NCBI GenBank assembly: GCA_019359445.1
Contig: JAHHHJ010000012.1
Location: forward strand, 1-64,000
DNA: 64,000 bases
Reading direction: 5' to 3'
Source of the DNA: Kastovskya adunca ATA6-11-RM4
GTDB lineage: Bacteria; Cyanobacteriota; Cyanobacteriia; Cyanobacteriales; Coleofasciculaceae
The position numbers and the translations under genes are program-made. Below the pieces are notes generated by a model. The model did no database searches and was not told where the DNA came from. It saw only the letters and a program-made list of their open reading frames with translations. This document shows, in pieces, positions 19,357-28,411 of the stretch. Positions within the stretch are counted from its first letter, which is position 1; each line of letters opens with the position of its first letter.

Positions 19357-19608
19357 TTAGCCAAAAATTTGTTCCATTGTCAAAACATCACCCTTCTGAT
19401 ACTGTTCTTTAGCTTCTGTAACATCGGTCAATAATTCAGGGTCTTGTAGTAAACTAGCCGTTTCAATCCAAGCATCTAACTCTTCTTGGCTAATCAATAC
19501 CATTTTTTTATCTTCCTGAGTAATTACAACTCCTCCTGGCTCAGTACTAGCAAGTTCTATGACTTCGTTGAAGTTATTCTTAGCGTACTCTGCTGTAACT
19601 TGATGCAT
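19357..19608 (-). CDS. Phd/YefM-family antitoxin, toxin partner decayed
   Basis: This 83-residue protein has the Phd/YefM DNA-binding N-terminus (VTAEYAKNNFNEVIELA), the GGVVITQEDKKMVLISQEELDAW core and a C-terminal helix that would bind a toxin. In the family the antitoxin represses its own promoter and neutralises a RelE/YoeB toxin. An ATG at 19608 starts the conserved part; a TTG four codons upstream is also open. The toxin gene that should follow is only a remnant, so this antitoxin now looks orphaned. Confidence 0.8.
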   Translation of the reverse strand: MHQVTAEYAKNNFNEVIELASTEPGGVVITQEDKKMVLISQEELDAWIETASLLQDPELLTDVTEAKEQYQKGDVLTMEQIFG

Positions 19609-19772
19609 AATTTTATTCAATCCAAATTAAAAGCTTGCTTAACTGAAAATTACCAGGTCTATTCGTATCTACTTTTCATTATTACTCAATGTCTGTGATG
19701 TGGTTTCAACCAAGGATTTTTTATGATGTTGATGCGATCTGCGATCGCCCGTTCGTCTGCTGTAGTGAGGTG

Positions 19773-20561
19773 TTAGCTGCTATGTGCCCATAGATTGGCA
19801 AAACGTTCGGCAGACCAACCGACAAGGTCTGATACTTGCCCATCACCAATTTCGACAACTCGCATGACTCCATCCTTACGCTCCACTACATCCACAGAGA
19901 AAAACTTACTGTGAATCCTCTTAGCGCACTCGCTAACAACGTCTGGAATTTCCTCGCTCAAAGAAGCAGCAAATGGTTTATTTCGCAAAACAAAGTAACG
20001 CTTCTCAGATTCTGCAATGAAGTCTTCAACTCGTCGCACACAGATACCCCCCTCAATTGTTCCTCGGAACCTCTGCATCTCAGCAATAACTATTCCGATA
20101 TCTGATGGCTTATTGACGATTGCACCGACTGAGGTTTTGAGAGACTTAACATAATCTTTGATGAAGAACTGTTCCCAGCCTAATGCCTTCAACTTGCTTT
20201 CCAAGTCATCATCAACGAAGTAGAACTGGGTTTCTGGGGTTAAATCGGCAACTAGAGGATACCAGTTTGGAAGATAGTGCGTAGCTAAGTACTCAGCTTG
20301 AGGTGTAAAGGCATAAGCACCTGCTCTCTCTATGGCACTAACCAACAATGCATAGTCAGAAGGGGAAAGCATCCAACCTCTGTAGACTACATCTAAATCT
20401 GGAGGAAGAACCGGACTAATTTTCGGTGAACTAGCTCCCAGCGATTCTAAAGAGATGACAGCGGTATCAAATCCCGCATTGTGCAGAGATGCAACCTGGT
20501 CAAGGTACATCTCATCTACCTTTTTGGAATTGAAATAATCGCTGGGAAATAGGAATATCAC
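19773..20561 (-). CDS. ATP-grasp domain protein (DUF4343-like)
   Basis: The 262-residue protein resembles small ATP-grasp proteins annotated with DUF4343: a Rossmann-like N-terminal half (MIFLFPSDYFN...; VVYRGWMLSP), then FFIKDYVKS as a possible ATP-binding lysine strand and a C-terminal VVEIGDGQVSDL metal/ATP block. ATP-grasp enzymes ligate an acyl phosphate to an amine or thiol; the substrates here are unknown. The start is GTG at 20561. It stands alone between the antitoxin and an ABC transporter on the same strand. Confidence 0.72.
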   Translation of the reverse strand: MIFLFPSDYFNSKKVDEMYLDQVASLHNAGFDTAVISLESLGASSPKISPVLPPDLDVVYRGWMLSPSDYALLVSAIERAGAYAFTPQAEYLATHYLPNWYPLVADLTPETQFYFVDDDLESKLKALGWEQFFIKDYVKSLKTSVGAIVNKPSDIGIVIAEMQRFRGTIEGGICVRRVEDFIAESEKRYFVLRNKPFAASLSEEIPDVVSECAKRIHSKFFSVDVVERKDGVMRVVEIGDGQVSDLVGWSAERFANLWAHSS

Positions 20562-20707
20562 GGAACTACCGAGCTGACTGCACCAATTTTAACCCCGATT
20601 AACCTTAACGAGATTGTCTCTTCTCTCTCTGTGTCCTCTATGGTTCCTTAAATCTCACCCATTAAATTAGGGTGGTTGTATCAGTAATTAATGCTCTGCG
20701 AGCCATA

Positions 20708-22531
20708 TCAAGGAGTGCGAATTCCGGACTGTACGCGCCAGAGGCTGGCATAAATTCCCTCTCGATCGAGCAATTCTTCGTGACGTCCCTGCTCTACCAA
20801 TTTACCTTGCTCCATCACATAAATGCAGTCGGCATTGCGAACGGTAGAGAGACGATGAGCGATCGCAATCGTGGTGCGATTCTGAATAATCCGCTCTAGC
20901 GATCGCTGAATTGCCGCTTCTGTCTCATTGTCCACCGCTGATGTGGCTTCATCGAGAATCAGAATCGGGGGATTTTTGAGAATAGCACGAGCGATCGCTA
21001 ACCTTTGCTTTTGCCCGCCTGATAATTTCTGCCCCCGTTCCCCAACCAGCGTGTCGTAACCTTGGGGAAGTTGCCGGATAAAGTCATGAGCTTCGGCAAT
21101 TTCTGCGGCGGCGATTACTTCCGGGAGGGTGGCGTCAAAGCTGCCGTAGGCAATGTTCTCCCTAACCGTACCGTGGAATAAAAAGACATCTTGGCTGACT
21201 AAGCCAATGGCTCGACGCAAATCCTGTAGCTTGATGTTTTGCAGTTCGATGCCATCAAGGGTTATAGCACCCCCTTGTACTTCGTATAGCCTTAATAATA
21301 ACTTGACTAAAGTGCTTTTCCCTGAACCCGTGGCACCGACAATGGCGATCGTTTTCCCCGCCGGAATATGCAGTGAGAGATGCTTGATAATCGAGTCGCG
21401 TCCGTTGTAGGCAAAGGTGACATCCCGCAACTCCAGCTCACCCCGCACCAAGCTAACCGGAAGCGACTTGTCTCCAGAATGAATAGCAATCGGTGTATCG
21501 AGTAAATTCATGACGCGATTTGTTGATGCCATTGCCCGTTGGTACTGATCGAGGGTTTCTCCCAAGCGGGTTAAAGGCCAAAGTAAGCGCTGCGTCAGAA
21601 ATACCAATACACTGTAAGTCCCAACCGCCAGTCTTCCGGCGATCACCTCCAATCCGCCGTAGAACAAAATCCCTGTGAAGCCAAATAAAATGACGATGCG
21701 AATCAACGGCACAAACGCCGCACTAAATTTAATCGCCCGACGGTTACTCTGGCTGTAAGCCTCGCTTTCCACTTCAATCCGTTTGATTTCGTAGTCTTCG
21801 GCGGTGAAGCTTTTAATTGTCGTGATGCCAGATAGATTATTTGCTAGTTGTCCGTTTAGGAGACTGACTTTCTCGCGAACTTCTGCGTAACGTGGCGCAA
21901 GCAGACGCTGAAAAGCAATCGAACCCCAAAGGATAAACGGCATTGGCAGCACCGCCATCCAAGCAACGCTGGGAGCAAGAATAAAGAACGTTGTACCAAT
22001 GACGATCGCTGTTGTAGTTACCTGAATAATGTCATTGGCTCCCACATCCAAAAAACGCTCTAGCTGGTTGATGTCATCGTTGAGAATGGACATCAAGCCG
22101 CCCGTGCTGCGTTCTTCAAAAAACTCTTGTTCTAGGGATTGCAAATGGCTATAAGCATCCAGACGTAACTCGTGCTGAATCGTCTGCGCCAGGTTCCGCC
22201 AAAGCCGCGCGTAGGCATACTGAAAAATAGACTCTAAGCCCCAAGTAATTAAGGTGAGGAAGGAAAGGATCAACAGTTGCTGGGTGACATCGGTGACGCC
22301 AAACTGAGCAATTAGGGAATCTTGTTGATTGACGACGACATCTACCGCCGCACCAATTAACGCTGGGGGCGCGAGGTCAAAGATTTTGTTGAGAATTGAA
22401 CAGGCGATCGCCTGCCACATGTGGGTACGATGGTTGCGTCCGTAGTACATCAGGCGCTTCAAGGGTGGCGCTGATTTGGGCAGAGTTTTCTGCGTTGGGG
22501 AACGACGCGATCGCGCTTTATTCTGATTCAC
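20708..22531 (-). CDS. ABC exporter, fused permease and ATPase
   Basis: This 607-residue half-transporter has an ABC type I exporter membrane domain (about 35-325, six segments) and a nucleotide-binding domain (about 365-600) with Walker [10 protein letters not shown], signature LSGGQKQR, Walker [13 protein letters not shown] and the His switch in AIAHRLST. It would work as a dimer in the cytoplasmic membrane exporting lipids, peptides or drugs; the substrate is not readable. No partner half-transporter adjoins it, so a homodimer is likely. Confidence 0.9.
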   Translation of the reverse strand: MNQNKARSRRSPTQKTLPKSAPPLKRLMYYGRNHRTHMWQAIACSILNKIFDLAPPALIGAAVDVVVNQQDSLIAQFGVTDVTQQLLILSFLTLITWGLESIFQYAYARLWRNLAQTIQHELRLDAYSHLQSLEQEFFEERSTGGLMSILNDDINQLERFLDVGANDIIQVTTTAIVIGTTFFILAPSVAWMAVLPMPFILWGSIAFQRLLAPRYAEVREKVSLLNGQLANNLSGITTIKSFTAEDYEIKRIEVESEAYSQSNRRAIKFSAAFVPLIRIVILFGFTGILFYGGLEVIAGRLAVGTYSVLVFLTQRLLWPLTRLGETLDQYQRAMASTNRVMNLLDTPIAIHSGDKSLPVSLVRGELELRDVTFAYNGRDSIIKHLSLHIPAGKTIAIVGATGSGKSTLVKLLLRLYEVQGGAITLDGIELQNIKLQDLRRAIGLVSQDVFLFHGTVRENIAYGSFDATLPEVIAAAEIAEAHDFIRQLPQGYDTLVGERGQKLSGGQKQRLAIARAILKNPPILILDEATSAVDNETEAAIQRSLERIIQNRTTIAIAHRLSTVRNADCIYVMEQGKLVEQGRHEELLDREGIYASLWRVQSGIRTP

Positions 22532-22882
22532 CGGGTTTTTTATACTGGTATTGCCTCGCTTAATTCCTCAGAATCAGCCTAGACCTGGCTTTGAGTAGTT
22601 TAATTCTAGAGCTTGAGAGAAGAAGCGATCGTCTCTTCTCCTTTCTTTTGGGGGAGTTTTGAAGGGGCGATCGCATTCTTTGGCGACTAACAACGCTCGT
22701 CCGGGGTAATGCGGGAATTGGAATTTGCTGGAGAGCGATCGCGTAGCGTTCCGTAGGGAATCGCTTTGAGAATAAGCAGAAGGGCGAACGCAGAGGTACG
22801 CCCCGACTGTAAACTTTAGAGGATTTCAGCTTCGTGTTTTAGCGATCGCGCTAATCTTACGACTTAACTGGACTTTGGCGAA
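22532..22882. other. Intergenic region with HIP1 sites and a GCGTAGCG palindrome
   Basis: About 350 bp without a gene. It is dense in GCGATCGC-type HIP1 sites and holds at 22735-22764 a cyanobacterial interspersed palindrome in which GCGTAGCG is followed by TTCC-gtag-GGAA and TCGC. No promoter was assigned. Confidence 0.5.
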
Positions 22883-23584
22883 TTACGTCTCTATCGCATC
22901 AGGGTCAATTCCTGCCTCGCGTAGCCGTTGTGCCAAGCGTTCGGCGCGAAGTCGTTCCTGTTCCAATAAAGACTCTGCTTCTAGCACTCTAGCTTGCAGT
23001 TGAGCAAGCTGTCGTTGAATCTCTACATAAGTTGCAAAGCGTTCTCCATCTGGACGAATTAACTCTAATTCCTCTCCGGATAAATCGAAGCGAATGCCTA
23101 GGCGTGGACTCACCCAATTGGCGATCGGGTCGATCACATCTAAGCGTTCTGGCGATCGCAACCAGCCGCTTAAATCGTTGCGTTCCGGATCGTAGAGATA
23201 GTATTCTTCAACCCCGTAGCGGTCGTAAAACACCTGTTTTTTATTCATCTCGGTGAGGGTATTGCCAGGAGAGAGAATCTCAAACACTACTTGAGGGGCA
23301 ATATCCTCCTCATTCCATTGTTGATAAGAACCGCGATCGCCTTTAGGTCTGTCAAAGACAACCATTACATCTGGTGCTTGACGCAGTTTGGGATTGCCCT
23401 TAACGGGGTACCACAATAAGTCTCCAGCCACAAATACCTGGGGATTGTCCGCAAACAACCATTCCAGATTTTGCTGCACGACAACGATCCAGCGAAATTG
23501 TTTGGTGTTATCAGACATCGGCTGACCATCACTATCGGGATAGATGATCTTTGAAGTGGGAAGCGAAGTGACTTGAGGAACCAT
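22883..23584 (-). CDS. Uma2-family (DUF820) endonuclease-like protein
   Basis: The 233 residues include the PD-(D/E)XK-like Uma2 fold (about 25-190): APDVMVVFDRPKGDRGSY, then PQVVFEILSPGNT, NKKQVFYDRYGVEEYYLYDP. The Asp in PDVMVV, the Glu in FEILS and the Lys in NKKQVFY fit the family catalytic triad. A C-terminal coiled coil (QAR...ESLLEQERLRAERLAQRLRE) follows. Uma2 genes are highly multiplied in cyanobacteria and their role is unsettled; many are linked to mobile DNA. The gene stands alone between spacers. Confidence 0.85.
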   Translation of the reverse strand: MVPQVTSLPTSKIIYPDSDGQPMSDNTKQFRWIVVVQQNLEWLFADNPQVFVAGDLLWYPVKGNPKLRQAPDVMVVFDRPKGDRGSYQQWNEEDIAPQVVFEILSPGNTLTEMNKKQVFYDRYGVEEYYLYDPERNDLSGWLRSPERLDVIDPIANWVSPRLGIRFDLSGEELELIRPDGERFATYVEIQRQLAQLQARVLEAESLLEQERLRAERLAQRLREAGIDPDAIET

Positions 23585-23827
23585 AAATGACCGCCCAGCC
23601 TTCCTAACTCTTAGCTTTTAATCGTAGCAATTGTTGAGAGGATCTCGGCTTGGGGTTTTGGCGATCGCTCCTCGTCTAAAGAATAATTGGCAGAACCCAA
23701 CAAGCTCGTTAACTCTACTAACCCTACGATTAATTAGCTCCTGCTACTTAATCGCTTCTTCCAAGAATTTGTGAGATGCCAATGCTTCAAAACTCCAACT
23801 TTTATTAAAAAGTCGGGGTTCTCACCT

Positions 23828-24375
23828 TCACGAATCCTTGAGGAGTAGCTGATCAATTAGTTCGACGACACCCGCACCGCGATCGCCTGAAGTTACCCAA
23901 TCAACTCCTCTAAAGCAATACAAAGTCCAGAGGCTTTATCTACCCCTGAAGGAAGCACCATCACCGCATCTTTATTCAAAATTACTTGGTGTTGCAATCC
24001 CAAATCGCGGATTGTTTCTAGCACCGTAGTTTCATAGGGTTTCCAAGTTGCAACAATGACCCGTCCCACCCCCAAGGAGTCAACCCCTCGCTCCTGCAAG
24101 GCTCTAACAAATTCCTCTAATGGCGGCTCCGCTAGCGGTTTTTCCTCGCCTGTTGCGGGTCGGTAGAGTAAGCCTCCATTCTCAGCGATAACGCGATCGC
24201 ACAACTCGATCTCAGGAAACACATTAAGCAGCTCATCAAGCTGTCGTCCCGTTACCAAAATTAATTTTCGCCCAGAGTCTCGCAGACGCTCAAGCGCCTC
24301 TAATGTCTCTTCCTCTACCCGACCATCCTGTGCCAGCGTACCATCATAGTCGCTAGCCAATGCAAGGTAGCGCAT
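23828..24375 (-). pseudogene. HAD-family hydrolase broken by internal deletion
   Basis: The open part (23893-24375) has a normal HAD N-terminus: DYDGTLAQDG with the nucleophile Asp, VTGRQL as motif II and a C2-type cap region, then LPSGVDKASGLCIALEEL where intact relatives continue into the GDAENDHAF motif IV. Here the frame ends two codons later. In another frame, directly after the junction, the minus strand reads DWVTSGDRGAGVVELIDQLL and stops at 23828, which is how the C-terminal part of such proteins reads. About 60 or more residues with motif IV are missing. The enzyme should be inactive. Confidence 0.68.
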
Positions 24376-24424
24376 TAGTTTTTTCTCCTCAGATTGAGCG
24401 AATCAAATTTAATTTTAAGAGGGA

Positions 24425-24628
24425 CTATTCCGGTTTCTTATGCCAATCTCCGTCCTCTCCTTTTTCGTAATCTCGCTTCACCGCACTCCAAGCGACACGA
24501 AAGGCATTTTCTTCTTCGTCGTACTCATCCAAAGCACTATTAAACGCCGCCCGAAAAATCTCTTGGGCGTGCTTGGGTAAGTGGTTTTTAACTGAATCTG
24601 GTAGGTCTTCAAGTTTTTGATAAGGCAT
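24425..24628 (-). CDS. ChaB-family protein
   Basis: This 67-residue protein has the ChaB signature: LPDSVKNHLPKHAQEIFRAAFNSA, then AFRVAWSAVKRDY. ChaB is named after a putative cation-transport regulator in E. coli; its real role in cyanobacteria is unclear. The ATG at 24628 with GAAGAG upstream is preferred over a TTG five codons earlier. It lies about 50 bp upstream of the broken HAD gene on the same strand. Confidence 0.85.
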   Translation of the reverse strand: MPYQKLEDLPDSVKNHLPKHAQEIFRAAFNSALDEYDEEENAFRVAWSAVKRDYEKGEDGDWHKKPE

Positions 24629-24756
24629 AAATATACTCTTCAACTGTTAAATGAGCAATAGTTTTAAATTTTGAGTTCTAAGTGTTTCCTAGGGTTGTGT
24701 TTTCTTCACACTCACCACTTCACTTCAGCAATTTTCAGTTTAGTTAGCCAAACAAA

Positions 24757-24782
24757 TAGGGGCGAACAACTATTCGCCCCTA
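24757..24782 (-). terminator. Hairpin after the WGxxGxxG genes
   Basis: TAGGGGCGAA and TTCGCCCCTA form a perfect ten-base stem around a six-base loop. It sits about 60 bp downstream of the minus-strand WGxxGxxG pair and is followed on that strand by TTTGTTTGG. It may serve as a terminator; the GGGGCGAA core is also a common dispersed palindrome in cyanobacteria. Confidence 0.55.
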
Positions 24783-24840
24783 GGAATTTAGCACATTTAC
24801 CTAACAGGAAATAAACCTCTACTCTTTGATCATTCCCGGT

Positions 24841-25119
24841 TTACCGATAGTCAGAAGGAGTCCGGGTGCTAGGGTCTACGGTAGTTTGGTAATGAGTAGT
24901 CTCTTGGCGCTTCTTGCCAGCTAGCCCAGCTAAACCTAGCAGACCAAGTAAGCCTAACCAGCCCCAGTCAAAACCATCATCTTCACTTTCTACTTCTACG
25001 GCGTCAACGCCTGGTTCTACACCCGTTTGAGCGCCAGCAGGCAACGTCAGGGGCATAACTGCCAGACTAGTTGCAAGAATTGCCGATCCGGCTAGTTTTG
25101 GTAAGTTAAAGCGTTTCAT
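24841..25119 (-). CDS. WGxxGxxG-family exported protein, copy 1
   Basis: The 92-residue protein has a signal peptide (to about ...LPAGAQ, residue 31), an acidic stretch (EVESEDDGFD), then WGWLGLLGLLGLAGLAGKKR, a Gly/Leu membrane segment followed by a basic stop, and a Thr-rich tail. This WG-rich segment plus basic end resembles C-terminal sorting tags, but a 25-residue tail follows it. The function is unknown. It is a tandem copy of the next gene with only a handful of substitutions. Confidence 0.82.
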   Translation of the reverse strand: MKRFNLPKLAGSAILATSLAVMPLTLPAGAQTGVEPGVDAVEVESEDDGFDWGWLGLLGLLGLAGLAGKKRQETTHYQTTVDPSTRTPSDYR

Positions 25120-25166
25120 AGTTTTGTTAGTTCCAAAAAAGGTCTTGTTATACGATGATTTCCGGT

Positions 25167-25445
25167 TTATCGATAGTCAGAAGGAGTCCGAGTGCTAGGG
25201 TCTACGGTAGTTTGGTAATGAGTAGTCTCTTTGCGCTTCTTGCCAGCTAGCCCAGCTAAACCTAGCAGACCAAGTAAACCTAGCCAGCCCCAGTCAAAAC
25301 CATCATCTTCACTTTCTATTTCTACGGCGTCAACGCCTGGTTCTACACCCGTTTGAGCGCCAGCAGGCAACGTCAGGGGCATAACTGCCAGACTGGTTGC
25401 GAGAATTGCCGATCCGGCTACTTTCGATAAGTTAAAGCGTTTCAT
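25167..25445 (-). CDS. WGxxGxxG-family exported protein, copy 2
   Basis: This copy is also 92 residues, with the same signal peptide, acidic stretch, WGWLGLLGLLGLAGLAG segment and identical tail. It differs from copy 1 at about five residues (for example S7, V9, I for V in EIESED, K for Q after GKKR). The duplicated unit is about 326 bp and includes flanking DNA such as AAGGTCTTGTTATA before each start, so the duplication is recent. The frame is open further upstream, but the ATG at 25445 matches copy 1. Confidence 0.82.
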   Translation of the reverse strand: MKRFNLSKVAGSAILATSLAVMPLTLPAGAQTGVEPGVDAVEIESEDDGFDWGWLGLLGLLGLAGLAGKKRKETTHYQTTVDPSTRTPSDYR

Positions 25446-25688
25446 GGCTTTGTCAGCTCCCAAATAAGGTCTTGTTATATCTAGAAGCTTATTGGCTTCC
25501 TCTCCTCGTCGCGTCAGTCTTAAGCTGTAAGCTTGACGGTTTTTAATTACTGCTAAGGAAAGAGATAAAGTTAGTAAAATATCTAGACTTGAATTGGGCA
25601 TTGACTTAAGCCAAACTTGCTGCTTAGATCCCCGACTTCCTAAAGAAGTTTGGGATCTAGATTTAGCCTATTTCCTGCTCTTTTAAGG

Positions 25689-26231
25689 CTATAGCGCTTG
25701 TTTAACCTTTGCATCCCAACCCATCCCTTGCATCCAACCGGGATAGATCGCTTGGGGTGCGGTCAGTTCATCAAGTTGTTCCACTTCCTGCAAAGACAAA
25801 TTCAGTTCCACCGCACTCAAGTTATCTTCCAAGTGCGACATTTTATTTGCACCAATAATAATTGATGAAATGAAAGGCTTCGTCAGTATCCAAGCCAGCG
25901 ATACTTGGGCGGGGGAAGCCGAGTGGCGCTGTGCAATAGTTTTGAGCAAATCGACGACATCGTAGCCTTTCTCGACATCAATAGGCGGAAGTTGGAAGTT
26001 GTTGAGACGCGCTCCTTCTGGTGTTGGGTTCTCTCTGGTGTATTTCCCACTCAGGAAACCGCCAGCCAAGGGACTCCAGACCAGCACGCCAATACCTGCC
26101 TCTTCAATAAAAGGAACGACTTCGTATTCAAGATCGCGACCTAACAACGAGTAGTACATCTGCGCCCCAATGAAACGGGTGTAAACCAAGACCAAGGGCG
26201 ATGTAGGGTTGCACATCACCTTGTGAACCAA
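25689..26231 (-). pseudogene. Aldo/keto reductase lacking its N-terminal half
   Basis: From about residue 22 the protein follows the C-terminal half of an aldo/keto reductase: GAQMYYSLLGRDLEYEVVPF, GVLVWSPLAGGFLSGKYTR, then PAQVSLAWIL and the NADPH-binding SIIIGANKMSHLEDNL. The first half of the barrel, with the catalytic Asp, Tyr, Lys and His, is absent, and the 125 bp upstream hold no trace of it. At 180 residues it is little over half the usual length of about 320, so it is almost certainly inactive. Confidence 0.75.
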
Positions 26232-26358
26232 CGGTGAGAATAGTAGTTAACTGAGTCACATCTCACTCGGTTTAGGTGTGATTGTAGGTTTCCCCAAGAG
26301 TAGCCCCAGGTCTAAATTGAAGTGAACCAATTTAAGCGTTCAGTAAACGCTCAAGCCA

Positions 26359-27279
26359 TTAGCTACGGTGGTTATTGCTGTAGTGGATTCTTGCCCCTGC
26401 CCATTGCAGTTTATCTCGTAGGGTTTGGTAGTAAGAATAGCTCTCGCGCAGAATGATAAATTTCGCTCGACAATTGGCTATACGCACATCCACCCGCTGT
26501 CCTGTGGCGATTGAAGTTGCCATAACACCATCCATCCATAGCTTTGTGCTTTGCTCGTAATCGGCTAGGGGCCAGATGCTGACGACGGAACCCGCAGGCA
26601 AAACGAGGGAACGACTGGAAAGACTTAAAGGGCAAATCGGCGTGATAACGAGGGCTTCCATACCATCGTGCAAAATGGGCCCGTTTGCCGAAAGGTTGTA
26701 GCATGTTGAACCTGTGGATGTAGCAACAATTAGCCCATCACCTTGATATTGATCAACGATTTCCCCATCAATTTCCATCTCTAGAATGGAGGTAATCATC
26801 CGGGTAGCGGAAGCGGGTTTGATGCACATTTCGTTGAGAGCCAGGAAGCGATCGCTTATTGGTTCAGTATTAGTGCGATCGCCTTCAAACACTGCCGCCT
26901 GCACCATCATCCGCCGCTGGATAGCATAGCGGTCTTCTAGTAGCCGATCCCAAACTGACTCAGTATCCTTAAATTCTTCAAAGGGTTCTGTCAAAAACCC
27001 CAAATGTCCCCCCACATTTACCGCCAGAATGGGAATGCCTTCTGGAACAAGGTGCCGTGCTGCGGCTAAAGCAGTACCATCGCCCCCCAGAACGATCGCC
27101 AAATCAATGCTTTTGGTCACGGAGGCTAAAAAGACGGGGTAGGGATTGTCCTGTACGCCACTTGGCCCAATCAGGACGTTACATTGGCGTTTTTCTAGCT
27201 GTCGGGCGCATTTTTCTGCCCAACTTCTGCCGAGGGAATCCCCAGCTTTGTGAACGATAATGACTTGCTTTAGCTGCAC
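26359..27279 (-). CDS. nadK: NAD kinase
   Basis: The 306-residue enzyme phosphorylates NAD to NADP with ATP in the cytoplasm. It shows the GGDGT catalytic motif (AIVLGGDGTALAAARHL), NVGGHLGFL, the NE-type block (ALNEMCIKP) and the STGSTCYNLSANGPI substrate loop. The start is GTG at 27279. Cyanobacteria usually carry two NAD kinases; the N-terminal KAGDS...QLEKRQCNVL resembles the longer type. It is not obviously in an operon: a pseudogene lies downstream and a lipoprotein gene upstream. Confidence 0.95.
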   Translation of the reverse strand: MQLKQVIIVHKAGDSLGRSWAEKCARQLEKRQCNVLIGPSGVQDNPYPVFLASVTKSIDLAIVLGGDGTALAAARHLVPEGIPILAVNVGGHLGFLTEPFEEFKDTESVWDRLLEDRYAIQRRMMVQAAVFEGDRTNTEPISDRFLALNEMCIKPASATRMITSILEMEIDGEIVDQYQGDGLIVATSTGSTCYNLSANGPILHDGMEALVITPICPLSLSSRSLVLPAGSVVSIWPLADYEQSTKLWMDGVMATSIATGQRVDVRIANCRAKFIILRESYSYYQTLRDKLQWAGARIHYSNNHRS

Positions 27280-27377
27280 GCTGACCTCACTGCCTAAGTT
27301 CTAGTCTTTACTGTCAAAAGGCTGAAGTATAGAGTCTGAAGGCTCTGTGTTGCAACCCCATCAATTCAGCCTTCGTT

Positions 27378-28073
27378 CTACGATTGGACGGTGAAGGTAC
27401 GGATACTTTTTTCAAAGTTGGGCAAACGCTGGTCAAATTCACTTTGGGTGGTAGAGTAAGTCACTAGCCAAAAGGTCTCCCCTTGTTGCACCACGTAGAA
27501 AAGCTGCTTGATCGGGACTTGCTCGGTTTTGGGTTGGGCAATAATTTTCCCCATCCGATACTCACCTTGAGACTCAATGTTTTGCTCAAGGACGTCGTAC
27601 TGAGTGGAGAGCTGTTGGGTTGCTGTTTGCAGGTATTGCTCTAAGGTAATTCCGGCGGGGACTTCTTGCTGACTAACGTTGACATTGGTAATGAAGCCAG
27701 AACTACTCTGCTGGGTATCAAAGGCGAGTAAAGCGATCGTCTCTGCATTTTGTTCGATTGCCTGAATTCTGGCTTCGTAATTTGGATCAATGGCTTTTAG
27801 ATCTGCCGCAATTTCATCAAGATCAGTACTAGGATTGCCCCCCTCATAATTTGCCGGAACCGATAAGGCAACCCCATCGCCTTGAATTTCCTTCAGTGTC
27901 GCTGCTGAAGGGTCGGTTGGCTGAGGGGAAGCCGTAGTTTGTGGCGAGGCGATCGCTTGGGGTGAGATTACGGCTTGGGGCGACTCCGTTGCTTGGGGCG
28001 TTGTTTGGTTACACCCTACACTCGTGATCAATAGCAGCAGACCAGCCAGCGAACCCCATTTGTATTTATTCAT
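27378..28073 (-). CDS. Putative lipoprotein with Gln/Pro/Ala/Ser repeats
   Basis: The 231-residue protein has a lipoprotein-like signal peptide ending at Cys21 (LLLITSVGCNQ), then a low-complexity linker with repeated SPQA/SPQT units (about 30-55), then a globular domain (about 60-230) resembling the PsbP/DcrB fold group in pattern: SVPANYEGG at its start and FEKSIRTF at its end. It should be anchored on the periplasmic or lumenal face. The function is unknown. It is divergent from the DevA-like gene. Confidence 0.7.
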   Translation of the reverse strand: MNKYKWGSLAGLLLLITSVGCNQTTPQATESPQAVISPQAIASPQTTASPQPTDPSAATLKEIQGDGVALSVPANYEGGNPSTDLDEIAADLKAIDPNYEARIQAIEQNAETIALLAFDTQQSSSGFITNVNVSQQEVPAGITLEQYLQTATQQLSTQYDVLEQNIESQGEYRMGKIIAQPKTEQVPIKQLFYVVQQGETFWLVTYSTTQSEFDQRLPNFEKSIRTFTVQS

Positions 28074-28411
28074 TTGGCGTTAGAGTTTCTTACTTTTAAG
28101 AGCCTAGCAACTTTACCGCCGTCACGCCTGCATCCCACCACTGAAGTCAGGCTGTCAAGGTAATAGTTGGGATAAATGCCAGGGTTATTTGATAGTTTCA
28201 CCTGAAAATCGTCGGTCGATGGTCATCTTGAGTTAGGAAAAAGGTTCCTGGCAATGTTTGTTCGCTTTCCTGTCACTTGCACTTGAGAGCAGTAAACTAC
28301 AGCTACAGAGATAGAATGGACAATCTCTCCTAGCGGCACAACCGGGCTTGACGTTCACCTCGCCCTAGCCAAAACTCAAACAGTAAATAAAGCGTGTAAT
28401 TCAACAATACT
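28074..28411. other. Divergent promoter region, lipoprotein / DevA-like
   Basis: About 340 bp between two genes that point away from each other, so it must contain both promoters. I could not assign -35/-10 pairs with confidence, and I see no ORF or conserved RNA fold. Confidence 0.5.
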
